A DNA stretch of 64,000 nt from Cyprinodon diabolis (lineage: Eukaryota > Chordata > Actinopteri > Cyprinodontiformes > Cyprinodontidae): contig JARPUW010000561.1 in the NCBI GenBank assembly GCA_030533445.1, forward strand, positions 62,001 through 126,000, in the 5' to 3' direction. The translations under genes were made by a program, and so were the position numbers. The notes below the pieces were generated by a model. That model worked only from the letters and a program-made list of their open reading frames with translations, ran no database searches and was not told where the DNA came from. Shown piece after piece: positions 34,801 through 48,148 of the stretch. Within the stretch, counting starts at the first letter, position 1. The number at the start of each line of letters is the position of its first letter.

Positions 34801-36466
34801 TAATGCCATTTTGGCCTCTGGAGTTGTAACAGACAAACCATTAATGATACAGCCATGATCTTTTCTGGCAATCATCTACAGCTGAAAACTAACAATATAA
34901 AGTAGATTTGAGCAGATGTTTTTGGTTCCAAGCTTCAAATCAGAAGTTGAGGCCAAAACGCTCTTTTTACAGTGAGATAATGCCATTTTGGCCTCTGGAG
35001 TTGTAACAGACAAACCATTAATGATACAGCCATGATCTTTTCTGGCAATCATCTAGAGCTGAAAACTAAATATATAAAGTAGATTTGGGCAGATGTTTTT
35101 GGTTCAAAGCTTCAAATCAGAAGTTGAGGCCAAAACGCTCTTTTCACAGTGAGATAATGCCATTTTGGCCTCTGGAGTTGTAACAGACAAACCATTAATG
35201 ATACAGTCATGATCTTTTCTGGCAATCATCTAGAGCTGAAAACTAACAATATAAAGTAGATTTGAGCAGATGTTTTTGGTTCCAAGCTTCAAAACAGAAG
35301 TTGAGGCCAAAACGCTTTTTTCACAGTGAGATAATGCCATTTTGGCCTCTGGAGTTGTAACAGACAAACCATTAATGATACAGCCATGATCTTTTCTGGC
35401 AATCATCTACCGCTGAAAACTAACAATATAAAGTAGATTTGAGCAGATGTTTTTGGTTCCAAGCTTCAAATCAGAAGTTGAGGCCAAAACGCTCTTTTTA
35501 CAGTGAGATAATGCCATTTTGGCCTCTGGAGTAGTAACAGACAAACCATTAATGATACAGCCATGATCTTTTCTGGCAATCATCTAGAGCTGAAAACTAA
35601 CAATATAAAGTAGATTTGAGCAGATGTTTTTGGTTCCAAGCTTCAAATCAGAAGTTGAGGCCAAAACGCTCTTTTTACAGTGAGATAATGCCATTTTGGC
35701 CTCTGGAGTAGTAACAGACAAACCATTAATGATACAGCCATGATCTTTTCTGGCAATCATCTAGAGCTGAAAACTAACAATATAAAGTAGATTTGAGCAG
35801 ATGTTTTTGGTTCCAAGCTTCAAATCAGAAGTTGAGGCCAAAACGCTCTTTTCACAGTGAGATAATGCCATTTTGGCCTCTGGAGTTGTAACAGACAAAC
35901 CATTAATGATACAGTCATGATCTTTTCTGGCAATCATCTAGAGCTGAAAACTAACAATATAAATTAGATTTGAGCAGATGTTTTTGGTTCCAAGCTTCAA
36001 ATCAGAAGTTGAGGCCAAATCGCTCTTTTTACAGTGAGATAATGCCATTTTGGCCTCTGGAGTTGTAACAGACAAACCATTAATGATACAGCAATGATCT
36101 TTTCTGGCAATCATCTAGAGCTGAAAACTAACAATATAAAGTAGATTTGAGCAGATGTTTTTGGTTCCAAGCTTCAAAACAGAAGTTGAGGCCAAAACGC
36201 TCTTTTCACAGTGAGATAATGCCATTTTGGCCTCTGGAGTTGTAACAGACAAACCATTAATGATACAGCCATGATCTTTTCTGGCAATCATCTAGAGCTG
36301 AAAACTAACAATATAAAGTAGATTTGAGCAGATGTTTTTGGTTCCAAGCTTCAAATCAGAAGTTGAGGCCAAAACGCTCTTTTCACAGTGAGATAATGCC
36401 ATTTTGGCCTCTGGAGTTGTAACAGACAAACCATTAATGATACAGCCATGATCTTTTCTGGCAATC
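31864..36466 (+). repeat. 26-monomer HOR unit, copy 2 (m181-m206, 4,603 bp)
   Basis: Immediate tandem repeat of 27261-31863 with all private marks in register, including the 178-bp monomer m191. After m206 the match stops: m207 is an ordinary Q with C95, not the T95 form of m155 and m181. So only two complete copies of this clean HOR exist here. Confidence 0.92.
33634..33811 (+). repeat. 178-bp monomer m191, duplicate of m165
   Basis: Carries the same perfected hairpin (arms 33689-33696 and 33703-33710) exactly 4,603 bp after m165, as expected from the 26-monomer duplication. Confidence 0.93.
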
Positions 36467-37528
36467 ATCTACAGCTGAAAACTAACAATATAAAGTAGAT
36501 TTGAGCAGATGTTTTTGGTTCCAAGCTTCAAATCAGAAGTTGAGGCCAAAACGCTCTTTTCACAGTGAGATAATGCCATTTTGGCCTCTGGAGTTGTAAC
36601 AGACAAACCATTAATGATACAGCCATGATCTTTTCTGGCAATCATCTAGAGCTGAAAACTAAATATATAAAGTAGATTTGGGCAGATGTTTTTGGTTCAA
36701 AGCTTCAAATCAGAAGTTGAGGCCAAAACGCTCTTTTCACAGTGAGATAATGCCATTTTGGCCTCTGGAGTTGTAACAGACAAACCATTAATGATACAGT
36801 CATGATCTTTTCTGGCAATCATCTAGAGCTGAAAACTAACAATATAAAGTAGATTTGAGCAGATGTTTTTGGTTCCAAGCTTCAAAACAGAAGTTGAGGC
36901 CAAAACGCTTTTTTCACAGTGAGATAATGCCATTTTGGCCTCTGGAGTTGTAACAGACAAACTATTAAACATACAGCCATAATCTTTTCTGGCAATCATC
37001 TACAGCTAAAAACTAACAATATAAAGTAGATTTGAGCAGATGTTTTTGGTTCCAAGCTTCAAATCAGAAGTTGAGGCCAAAACGCTCTTTTCACAGTGAG
37101 ATAATGCCATTTTGGCCTCTGGAGTTGTAACAGACAAACCATTAATGATACAGCCATGATCTTTTCTGGCAATCATCTACCGCTGAAAACTAACAATATA
37201 AAGTAGATTTGAGCAGATGTTTTTGGTTCCAAGCTTCAAATCAGAAGTTGAGGCCAAAACGCTCTTTTTACAGTGAGATAATGCCATTTTGGCCTCTGGA
37301 GTAGTAACAGACAAACCATTAATGATACAGCCATGATCTTTTCTGGCAATCATCTAGAGCTGAAAACTAACAATATAAAGTAGATTTGAGCAGATGTTTT
37401 TGGTTCCAAGCTTCAAATCAGAAGTTGAGGCCAAAACGCTCTTTTTACAGTGAGATAATGCCATTTTGGCCTCTGGAGTAGTAACAGACAAACCATTAAT
37501 GATACAGCCATGATCTTTTCTGGCAATC
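36467..37528 (+). repeat. Segment m207-m212: Q Wr Kz P X R
   Basis: Continues the left-half vocabulary (order as in m125-m130) with the A56 and T90 marks of the preceding 26-mer in m208 and m209. m211 is the last X monomer in the window; T85-bearing B monomers ended at m204. Confidence 0.8.
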
Positions 37529-39121
37529 ATCTAGAGCTGAAAACTAAATATATAAAGTAGATTTGGGCAGATGTTTTTGGTTCCAAGCTTCAAATCAGAA
37601 GTTGAGGCCAAAACGCTCTTTTCACAGTGAGATAATGCCATTTTGGCCTCTGGAGTTGTAACAGACAAACCATTAATGATACAGCCACGATCTTTTCTGG
37701 CAATCATCTAGAGCTGAAAACTAACAATATAAAGTAGATTTGAGCAGATGTTTTTGGTTCCAAGCTTCAAATCAGAAGTTGAGGCCAAAACGCTCTTTTC
37801 ACAGTGAGATAATGCCATTTTGGCCTCTGGAGTTGTAACAGACAAACCATTAATGATACAGCCACGATCTTTTCTGGCAATCATCTAGAGCTGAAAACTA
37901 ACAATATAAAGTAGATTTGAGCAGATGTTTTTGGTTCCAAGCTTCAAATCAGAAGTTGAGGCCAAAACGCTCTTTTCACAGTGAGATAATGCCATTTTGG
38001 CCTCTGGAGTTGTAACAGACAAACCATTAATGATACAGCCATGATCTTTTCTGGCAATCATCTAGAGCTGAAAACTAACAATATAAAGTAGATTTGAGCA
38101 GATGTTTTTGGTTCCAAGCTTCAAATCAGAAGTTGAGGCCAAAACGCTCTTTTCACAGTGAGATAATGCCATTTTGGCCTCTGGAGTTGTAACAGACAAA
38201 CCATTAATGATACAGCCATGATCTTTTCTGGCAATCATCTAGAGCTGAAAACTAACAATATAAAGTAGATTTGAGCAGATGTTTTTGGTTCCAAGCTTCA
38301 AATCAGAAGTTGAGGCCAAAACATTCTTTTTACAGTGAGATAATGCCATTTTGGCCTCTGGAGTAGTAACAGACAAACCATTAATGATACAGCCATGATC
38401 TTTTCTGGCAATCATCTAGAGCTGAAAACTAAATATATAAAGTAGATTTGGGCAGATGTTTTTGGTTCCAAGCTTCAAATCAGAAGTTGAGGCCAAAACG
38501 CTCTTTTCACAGTGAGATAATGCCATTTTGGCCTCTGGAGTAGTAACAGACAAATCATTAATGATACAGCCATGATCTTTTCTGGCAATCATCTAGAGCT
38601 GAAAACTAAATATATAAAGTAGATTTGGGCAGATGTTTTTGGTTCCAAGCTTCAAATCAGAAGTTGAGGCCAAAACGCTCTTTTTACAGTGAGATAATGC
38701 CATTTTGGCCTCTGGAGTAGTAACAGACAAACCATTAATGATACAGCCATGATCTTATCTGGCAATCATCTAGAGCTGAAAACTAACAATATAAAGTAGA
38801 TTTGAGCAGATGTTTTTGGTTCCAAGCTTCAAAACAGAAGTTGAGGCCAAAACGCTTTTTTCACAGTGAGATAATGCCATTTTGGCCTCTGGAGTTGTAA
38901 CAGACAAACTATTAAACATACAGCCATAATCTTTTCTGGCAATCATCTACAGCTAAAAACTAACAATATAAAGTAGATTTGAGCAGATGTTTTTGGTTCC
39001 AAGCTTCAAATCAGAAGTTGAGGCCAAAACGCTCTTTTCACAGTGAGATAATGCCATTTTGGCCTCTGGAGTTGTAACAGACAAACCATTAATGATACAG
39101 CCATGATCTTTTCTGGCAATC
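37529..39121 (+). repeat. 9-monomer cassette m213-m221, variant end
   Basis: Order Wc H N N M V WR Kz P. The first seven match m222-m228 at +1,593 bp, including AAATCATT (T142) in the V monomer and CTTATCT (A167) in the WR monomer. The last two (Kz with T90, then P) are left-half types. They replace the R and V found in the other copies, so the join between the two vocabularies lies inside this cassette. m221 is the last P monomer. Confidence 0.87.
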
Positions 39122-40714
39122 ATCTAGAGCTGAAAACTAAATATATAAAGTAGATTTGGGCAGATGTTTTTGGTTCCAAGCTTCAAATCAGAAGTTGAGG
39201 CCAAAACGCTCTTTTCACAGTGAGATAATGCCATTTTGGCCTCTGGAGTTGTAACAGACAAACCATTAATGATACAGCCACGATCTTTTCTGGCAATCAT
39301 CTAGAGCTGAAAACTAACAATATAAAGTAGATTTGAGCAGATGTTTTTGGTTCCAAGCTTCAAATCAGAAGTTGAGGCCAAAACGCTCTTTTCACAGTGA
39401 GATAATGCCATTTTGGCCTCTGGAGTTGTAACAGACAAACCATTAATGATACAGCCACGATCTTTTCTGGCAATCATCTAGAGCTGAAAACTAACAATAT
39501 AAAGTAGATTTGAGCAGATGTTTTTGGTTCCAAGCTTCAAATCAGAAGTTGAGGCCAAAACGCTCTTTTCACAGTGAGATAATGCCATTTTGGCCTCTGG
39601 AGTTGTAACAGACAAACCATTAATGATACAGCCATGATCTTTTCTGGCAATCATCTAGAGCTGAAAACTAACAATATAAAGTAGATTTGAGCAGATGTTT
39701 TTGGTTCCAAGCTTCAAATCAGAAGTTGAGGCCAAAACGCTCTTTTCACAGTGAGATAATGCCATTTTGGCCTCTGGAGTTGTAACAGACAAACCATTAA
39801 TGATACAGCCATGATCTTTTCTGGCAATCATCTAGAGCTGAAAACTAACAATATAAAGTAGATTTGAGCAGATGTTTTTGGTTCCAAGCTTCAAATCAGA
39901 AGTTGAGGCCAAAACATTCTTTTTACAGTGAGATAATGCCATTTTGGCCTCTGGAGTAGTAACAGACAAACCATTAATGATACAGCCATGATCTTTTCTG
40001 GCAATCATCTAGAGCTGAAAACTAAATATATAAAGTAGATTTGGGCAGATGTTTTTGGTTCCAAGCTTCAAATCAGAAGTTGAGGCCAAAACGCTCTTTT
40101 CACAGTGAGATAATGCCATTTTGGCCTCTGGAGTAGTAACAGACAAATCATTAATGATACAGCCATGATCTTTTCTGGCAATCATCTAGAGCTGAAAACT
40201 AAATATATAAAGTAGATTTGGGCAGATGTTTTTGGTTCCAAGCTTCAAATCAGAAGTTGAGGCCAAAACGCTCTTTTTACAGTGAGATAATGCCATTTTG
40301 GCCTCTGGAGTAGTAACAGACAAACCATTAATGATACAGCCATGATCTTATCTGGCAATCATCTAGAGCTGAAAACTAACAATATAAAGTAGATTTGAGC
40401 AGATGTTTTTGGTTCCAAGCTTCAAATCAGAAGTTGAGGCCAAAACGCTCTTTTTACAGTGAGATAATGCCATTTTGGCCTCTGGAGTAGTAACAGACAA
40501 ACCATTAATGATACAGCCATGATCTTTTCTGGCAATCATCTAGAGCTGAAAACTAAATATATAAAGTAGATTTGGGCAGATGTTTTTGGTTCCAAGCTTC
40601 AAATCAGAAGTTGAGGCCAAAACGCTCTTTTCACAGTGAGATAATGCCATTTTGGCCTCTGGAGTAGTAACAGACAAACCATTAATGATACAGCCATGAT
40701 CTTTTCTGGCAATC
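39122..40714 (+). repeat. 9-monomer cassette m222-m230 (1,593 bp)
   Basis: Order Wc H N N M V(T142) WR(A167) R V. The same nine-monomer order recurs at 53281-54873 (m302-m310) and 58944-60536 (m334-m342), and seven of nine at 37529-38767. The A167 mark (CTTATCTGG) is restricted to this cassette, with a further change to CTTATATGG in m353. Confidence 0.88.
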
Positions 40715-41776
40715 ATCTAGAGCTGAAAACTAAATATATAAAGTAGATTTGGGCAGATGTTTTTGGTTCCAAGCTTCAAATCAGAAGTTGAGGCCAAAAC
40801 GCTCTTTTCACAGTGAGATAATGCCATTTTGGCCTCTGGAGTTGTAACAGACAAACCATTAATGATACAGCCATGATCTTTTCTGGCAATCATCTAGAGC
40901 TGAAAACTAAATATATAAAGTAGATTTGAGCAGATGTTTTTGGTTCCAAGCTTCAAATCAGAAGTTGAGGCCAAAACGCTCTTTTCACAGTGAGATAATG
41001 CCATTTTGGCCTCTGGAGTTGTAACAGACAAACCATTAATGATACAGCCACGATCTTTTCTGGCAATCATCTAGAGCTGAAAACTAACAATATAAAGTAG
41101 ATTTGAGCAGATGTTTTTGGTTCCAAGCTTCAAATCAGAAGTTGAGGCCAAAACGCTCTTTTCACAGTGAGATAATGCCATTTTGGCCTCTGGAGTTGTA
41201 ACAGACAAACCATTAATGATACAGCCACGATCTTTTCTGGCAATCATCTAGAGCTGAAAACTAACAATATAAAGTAGATTTGAGCAGATGTTTCTGGTTC
41301 CAAGCTTCAAATCAGAAGTTGAGGCCAAAACGCTCTTTTCACAGTGAGATAATGCCATTTTGGCCTCTGGAGTTGTAACAGACAAACCATTAATGATACA
41401 GCCATGATCTTTTCTGGCAATCATCTAGAGCTGAAAACTAACAATATAAAGTAGATTTGAGCAGATGTTTTTGGTTCCAAGCTTCAAATCAGAAGTTGAG
41501 GCCAAAACGCTCTTTTCACAGTGAGATAATGCCATTTTGGCCTCTGGAGTTGTAACAGACAAACCATTAATGATACAGCCATGATCTTTTCTGGCAATCA
41601 TCTAGAGCTGAAAACTAACAATATAAAGTAGATTTGAGCAGATGTTTTTGGTTCCAAGCTTCAAATCAGAAGTTGAGGCCAAAACATTCTTTTTACAGTG
41701 AGATAATGCCATTTTGGCCTCTGGAGTAGTAACAGACAAACCATTAATGATACAGCCATGATCTTTTCTGGCAATC
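39476..41776 (+). repeat. 13-monomer block m224-m236, partner of 61599-63899
   Basis: Upstream copy of the long-distance duplication described at 61599-63899. It overlaps the end of the 39122-40714 cassette and the following U-containing segment. Confidence 0.86.
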
Positions 41777-42484
41777 ATCTAGAGCTGAAAACTAAATATA
41801 TAAAGTAGATTTGGGCAGATGTTTTTGGTTCCAAGCTTCAAATCAGAAGTTGAGGCCAAAACGCTCTTTTCACAGTGAGATAATGCCATTTTGGCCTCTG
41901 GAGTAGTAACAGACAAATCATTAATGATACAGCCATGATCTTTTCTGGCAATCATCTAGAGCTGAAAACTAAATATATAAAGTAGATTTGGGCAGATGTT
42001 TTTGGTTCCAAGCTTCAAATCAGAAGTTGAGGCCAAAACGCTCTTTTTACAGTGAGATAATGCCATTTTGGCCTCTGGAGTAGTAACAGACAAACCATTA
42101 ATGATACAGCCATGATCTTTTCTGGCAATCATCTAGAGCTGAAAACTAACAATATAAAGTAGATTTGAGCAGATGTTTTTGGTTCCAAGCTTCAAATCAG
42201 AAGTTGAGGCCAAAACGCTCTTTTTACAGTGAGATAATGCCATTTTGGCCTCTGGAGTAGTAACAGACAAACCATTAATGATACAGCCATGATCTTTTCT
42301 GGCAATCATCTAGAGCTGAAAACTAAATATATAAAGTAGATTTGGGCAGATGTTTTTGGTTCCAAGCTTCAAATCAGAAGTTGAGGCCAAAACGCTCTTT
42401 TCACAGTGAGATAATGCCATTTTGGCCTCTGGAGTTGTAACAGACAAACCATTAATGATACAGCCATGATCTTTTCTGGCAATC
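40715..42484 (+). repeat. Segment m231-m240: Wt U H N N M V WR R Wt
   Basis: m232 is a U form (ATATAT with GAGC) ending CACG. m234 has TTTCTGG (C49), a mark found in m234, m248, m256, m273, m313 and m359. Most of this segment is repeated about 22.1 kb downstream. Confidence 0.82.
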
Positions 42485-43369
42485 ATCTAGAGCTGAAAAC
42501 TAACAATATAAAGTAGATTTGAGCAGATGTTTTTGGTTCCAAGCTTCAAATCAGAAGTTGAGGCCAAAACGCTCTTTTTACAGTGAGATAATGCCATTTT
42601 GGCCTCTGGAGTAGTAACAGACAAACCATTAATGATACAGCCATGATCTTTTCTGGCAATCATCTAGAGCTGAAAACTAAATATATAAAGTAGATTTGGG
42701 CAGATGTTTTTGGTTCCAAGCTTCAAATCAGAAGTTGAGGCCAAAACGCTCTTTTCACAGTGAGATAATGCCATTTTGGCCTCTGGAGTTGTAACAGACA
42801 AACCATTAATGATACAGCCACGATCTTTTCTGGCAATCATCTAGAGCTGAAAACTAACAATATAAAGTAGATTTGAGCAGATGTTTTTGGTTCCAAGCTT
42901 CAAATCAGAAGTTGAGGCCAAAACGCTCTTTTCACAGTGAGATAATGCCATTTTGGCCTCTGGAGTTGTAACAGACAAACCATTAATGATACAGCCACGA
43001 TCTTTTCTGGCAATCATCTAGAGCTGAAAACTAACAATATAAAGTAGATTTGAGCAGATGTTTTTGGTTCCAAGCTTCAAATCAGAAGTTGAGGCCAAAA
43101 CGCTCTTTTCACAGTGAGATAATGCCATTTTGGCCTCTGGAGTTGTAACAGACAAACCATTAATGATACAGCCATGATCTTTTCTGGCAATCATCTAGAG
43201 CTGAAAACTAACAATATAAAGTAGATTTGAGCAGATGTTTTTGGTTCCAAGCTTCAAATCAGAAGTTGAGGCCAAAACGCTCTTTTCACAGTGAGATAAT
43301 GCCATTTTGGCCTCTGGAGTTGTAACAGACAAACCATTAATGATACAGCCATGATCTTTTCTGGCAATC
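41246..43369 (+). repeat. 12-monomer block, copy a (m234-m245, 2,124 bp)
   Basis: Order N(C49) N M V(T142) WR R Wt R Wc H N N. Repeated at 45140-47263 (+3,894 bp, 22 monomers) and 48149-50272 (+6,903 bp, 39 monomers). It overlaps the 8-monomer pair, which begins with its R Wc H N N tail. Confidence 0.87.
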
Positions 43370-45316
43370 ATCTAGAGCTGAAAACTAACAATATAAAGTA
43401 GATTTGAGCAGATGTTTTTGGTTCCAAGCTTCAAATCAGAAGTTGAGGCCAAAACATTCTTTTTACAGTGAGATAATGCCATTTTGGCCTCTGGAGTAGT
43501 AACAGACAAACCATTAATGATACAGCCATGATCTTTTCTGGCAATCATCTAGAGCGGAAAACTAAATATATAAAGTAGATTTGGGCAGATGTTTTTGGTT
43601 CCAAGCTTCAAATCAGAAGTTGAGGCCAAAACGCTCTTTTCACAGTGAGATAATGCCATTTTGGCCTCTGGAGTTGTAACAGACAAACCATTAATGATAC
43701 AGCCACGATCTTTTCTGGCAATCATCTAGAGCTGAAAACTAACAATATAAAGTAGATTTGAGCAGATGTTTCTGGTTCCAAGCTTCAAATCAGAAGTTGA
43801 GGCCAAAACGCTCTTTTCACAGTGAGATAATGCCATTTTGGCCTCTGGAGTTGTAACAGACAAACCATTAATGATACAGCCATGATCTTTTCTGGCAATC
43901 ATCTAGAGCTGAAAACTAACAATATAAAGTAGATTTGAGCAGATGTTTTTGGTTCCAAGCTTCAAATCAGAAGTTGAGGCCAAAACGCTCTTTTTACAGT
44001 GAGATAATGCCATTTTGGCCTCTGGAGTAGTAACAGACAAACCATTAATGATACAGCCATGATCTTTTCTGGCAATCATCTAGAGCTGAAAACTAAATAT
44101 ATAAAGTAGATTTGGGCAGATGTTTTTGGTTCCAAGCTTCAAATCAGAAGTTGAGGCCAAAACGCTCTTTTCACAGTGAGATAATGCCATTTTGGCCTCT
44201 GGAGTTGTAACAGACAAACCATTAATGATACAGCCACGATCTTTTCTGGCAATCATCTAGAGCTGAAAACTAACAATATAAAGTAGATTTGAGCAGATGT
44301 TTTTGGTTCCAAGCTTCAAATCAGAAGTTGAGGCCAAAACGCTCTTTTCACAGTGAGATAATGCCATTTTGGCCTCTGGAGTTGTAACAGACAAACCATT
44401 AATGATACAGCCACGATCTTTTCTGGCAATCATCTAGAGCTGAAAACTAACAATATAAAGTAGATTTGAGCAGATGTTTTTGGTTCCAAGCTTCAAATCA
44501 GAAGTTGAGGCCAAAACGCTCTTTTCACAGTGAGATAATGCCATTTTGGCCTCTGGAGTTGTAACAGACAAACCATTAATGATACAGCCATGATCTTTTC
44601 TGGCAATCATCTAGAGCTGAAAACTAACAATATAAAGTAGATTTGAGCAGATGTTTTTGGTTCCAAGCTTCAAATCAGAAGTTGAGGCCAAAACGCTCTT
44701 TTCACAGTGAGATAATGCCATTTTGGCCTCTGGAGTTGTAACAGACAAACCATTAATGATACAGCCATGATCTTTTCTGGCAATCATCTAGAGCTGAAAA
44801 CTAACAATATAAAGTAGATTTGAGCAGATGTTTTTGGTTCCAAGCTTCAAATCAGAAGTTGAGGCCAAAACATTCTTTTTACAGTGAGATAATGCCATTT
44901 TGGCCTCTGGAGTAGTAACAGACAAACCATTAATGATACAGCCATGATCTTTTCTGGCAATCATCTAGAGCGGAAAACTAAATATATAAAGTAGATTTGG
45001 GCAGATGTTTTTGGTTCCAAGCTTCAAATCAGAAGTTGAGGCCAAAACGCTCTTTTCACAGTGAGATAATGCCATTTTGGCCTCTGGAGTTGTAACAGAC
45101 AAACCATTAATGATACAGCCACGATCTTTTCTGGCAATCATCTAGAGCTGAAAACTAACAATATAAAGTAGATTTGAGCAGATGTTTCTGGTTCCAAGCT
45201 TCAAATCAGAAGTTGAGGCCAAAACGCTCTTTTCACAGTGAGATAATGCCATTTTGGCCTCTGGAGTTGTAACAGACAAACCATTAATGATACAGCCATG
45301 ATCTTTTCTGGCAATC
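42485..45316 (+). repeat. Tandem pair of 8-monomer units (m241-m248, m249-m256; 1,416 bp each)
   Basis: Both units read R Wc H N N M Wc N. In both, the second Wc has GAGCGGAAAAC (G10) and the last N has TTTCTGG (C49). Boundaries are 42485-43900 and 43901-45316, exactly eight monomers each. G10 otherwise appears only in m286. Confidence 0.92.
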
Positions 45317-47263
45317 ATCTAGAGCTGAAAACTAACAATATAAAGTAGATTTGAGCAGATGTTTTTGGTTCCAAGCTTCAAATCAGAAGTTGAGGCCAAA
45401 ACGCTCTTTTCACAGTGAGATAATGCCATTTTGGCCTCTGGAGTTGTAACAGACAAACCATTAATGATACAGCCATGATCTTTTCTGGCAATCATCTAGA
45501 GCTGAAAACTAACAATATAAAGTAGATTTGAGCAGATGTTTTTGGTTCCAAGCTTCAAATCAGAAGTTGAGGCCAAAACATTCTTTTTACAGTGAGATAA
45601 TGCCATTTTGGCCTCTGGAGTAGTAACAGACAAACCATTAATGATACAGCCATGATCTTTTCTGGCAATCATCTAGAGCTGAAAACTAAATATATAAAGT
45701 AGATTTGGGCAGATGTTTTTGGTTCCAAGCTTCAAATCAGAAGTTGAGGCCAAAACGCTCTTTTCACAGTGAGATAATGCCATTTTGGCCTCTGGAGTAG
45801 TAACAGACAAATCATTAATGATACAGCCATGATCTTTTCTGGCAATCATCTAGAGCTGAAAACTAAATATATAAAGTAGATTTGGGCAGATGTTTTTGGT
45901 TCCAAGCTTCAAATCAGAAGTTGAGGCCAAAACGCTCTTTTTACAGTGAGATAATGCCATTTTGGCCTCTGGAGTAGTAACAGACAAACCATTAATGATA
46001 CAGCCATGATCTTTTCTGGCAATCATCTAGAGCTGAAAACTAACAATATAAAGTAGATTTGAGCAGATGTTTTTGGTTCCAAGCTTCAAATCAGAAGTTG
46101 AGGCCAAAACGCTCTTTTTACAGTGAGATAATGCCATTTTGGCCTCTGGAGTAGTAACAGACAAACCATTAATGATACAGCCATGATCTTTTCTGGCAAT
46201 CATCTAGAGCTGAAAACTAAATATATAAAGTAGATTTGGGCAGATGTTTTTGGTTCCAAGCTTCAAATCAGAAGTTGAGGCCAAAACGCTCTTTTCACAG
46301 TGAGATAATGCCATTTTGGCCTCTGGAGTTGTAACAGACAAACCATTAATGATACAGCCATGATCTTTTCTGGCAATCATCTAGAGCTGAAAACTAACAA
46401 TATAAAGTAGATTTGAGCAGATGTTTTTGGTTCCAAGCTTCAAATCAGAAGTTGAGGCCAAAACGCTCTTTTTACAGTGAGATAATGCCATTTTGGCCTC
46501 TGGAGTAGTAACAGACAAACCATTAATGATACAGCCATGATCTTTTCTGGCAATCATCTAGAGCTGAAAACTAAATATATAAAGTAGATTTGGGCAGATG
46601 TTTTTGGTTCCAAGCTTCAAATCAGAAGTTGAGGCCAAAACGCTCTTTTCACAGTGAGATAATGCCATTTTGGCCTCTGGAGTTGTAACAGACAAACCAT
46701 TAATGATACAGCCACGATCTTTTCTGGCAATCATCTAGAGCTGAAAACTAACAATATAAAGTAGATTTGAGCAGATGTTTTTGGTTCCAAGCTTCAAATC
46801 AGAAGTTGAGGCCAAAACGCTCTTTTCACAGTGAGATAATGCCATTTTGGCCTCTGGAGTTGTAACAGACAAACCATTAATGATACAGCCACGATCTTTT
46901 CTGGCAATCATCTAGAGCTGAAAACTAACAATATAAAGTAGATTTGAGCAGATGTTTTTGGTTCCAAGCTTCAAATCAGAAGTTGAGGCCAAAACGCTCT
47001 TTTCACAGTGAGATAATGCCATTTTGGCCTCTGGAGTTGTAACAGACAAACCATTAATGATACAGCCATGATCTTTTCTGGCAATCATCTAGAGCTGAAA
47101 ACTAACAATATAAAGTAGATTTGAGCAGATGTTTTTGGTTCCAAGCTTCAAATCAGAAGTTGAGGCCAAAACGCTCTTTTCACAGTGAGATAATGCCATT
47201 TTGGCCTCTGGAGTTGTAACAGACAAACCATTAATGATACAGCCATGATCTTTTCTGGCAATC
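45140..47263 (+). repeat. 12-monomer block, copy b (m256-m267)
   Basis: Same order and marks as 41246-43369. Its first monomer is also the last of the 8-monomer pair, so the two repeat systems are interlocked. Confidence 0.86.
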
Positions 47264-48148
47264 ATCTAGAGCTGAAAACTAACAATATAAAGTAGATTTG
47301 AGCAGATGTTTTTGGTTCCAAGCTTCAAATCAGAAGTTGAGGCCAAAACGCTCTTTTCACAGTGAGATAATGCCATTTTGGCCTCTGGAGTTGTAACAGA
47401 CAAACCATTAATGATACAGCCACGATCTTTTCTGGCAATCATCTAGAGCTGAAAACTAACAATATAAAGTAGATTTGAGCAGATGTTTTTGGTTCCAAGC
47501 TTCAAATCAGAAGTTGAGGCCAAAACGCTCTTTTCACAGTGAGATAATGCCATTTTGGCCTCTGGAGTTGTAACAGACAAACCATTAATGATACAGCCAT
47601 GATCTTTTCTGGCAATCATCTAGAGCTGAAAACTAACAATATAAAGTAGATTTGAGCAGATGTTTTTGGTTCCAAGCTTCAAATCAGAAGTTGAGGCCAA
47701 AACGCTCTTTTCACAGTGAGATAATGCCATTTTGGCCTCTGGAGTTGTAACAGACAAACCATTAATGATACAGCCATGATCTTTTCTGGCAATCATCTAG
47801 AGCTGAAAACTAACAATATAAAGTAGATTTGAGCAGATGTTTTTGGTTCCAAGCTTCAAATCAGAAGTTGAGGCCAAAACGCTCTTTTCACAGTGAGATA
47901 ATGCCATTTTGGCCTCTGGAGTTGTAACAGACAAACCATTAATGATACAGCCACGATCTTTTCTGGCAATCATCTAGAGCTGAAAACTAACAATATAAAG
48001 TAGATTTGAGCAGATGTTTTTGGTTCCAAGCTTCAAATCAGAAGTTGAGGCCAAAACGCTCTTTTCACAGTGAGATAATGCCATTTTGGCCTCTGGAGTT
48101 GTAACAGACAAACCATTAATGATACAGCCACGATCTTTTCTGGCAATC
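47264..48148 (+). repeat. Inserted run m268-m272: H N N H H
   Basis: Five H/N monomers lie between copies b and c of the 12-monomer block. They look like local amplification of the H-N-N motif; no diagnostic private base is seen. Confidence 0.75.

Noticed and set aside
7966..36466. Assembly collapse or false duplication as the sole explanation for the 7.6-kb and 4.6-kb repeats
   Set aside because: The copies differ at single bases (for example m56/m99) and at their junctions, which favours real copies. Without reads I cannot exclude some assembly error.
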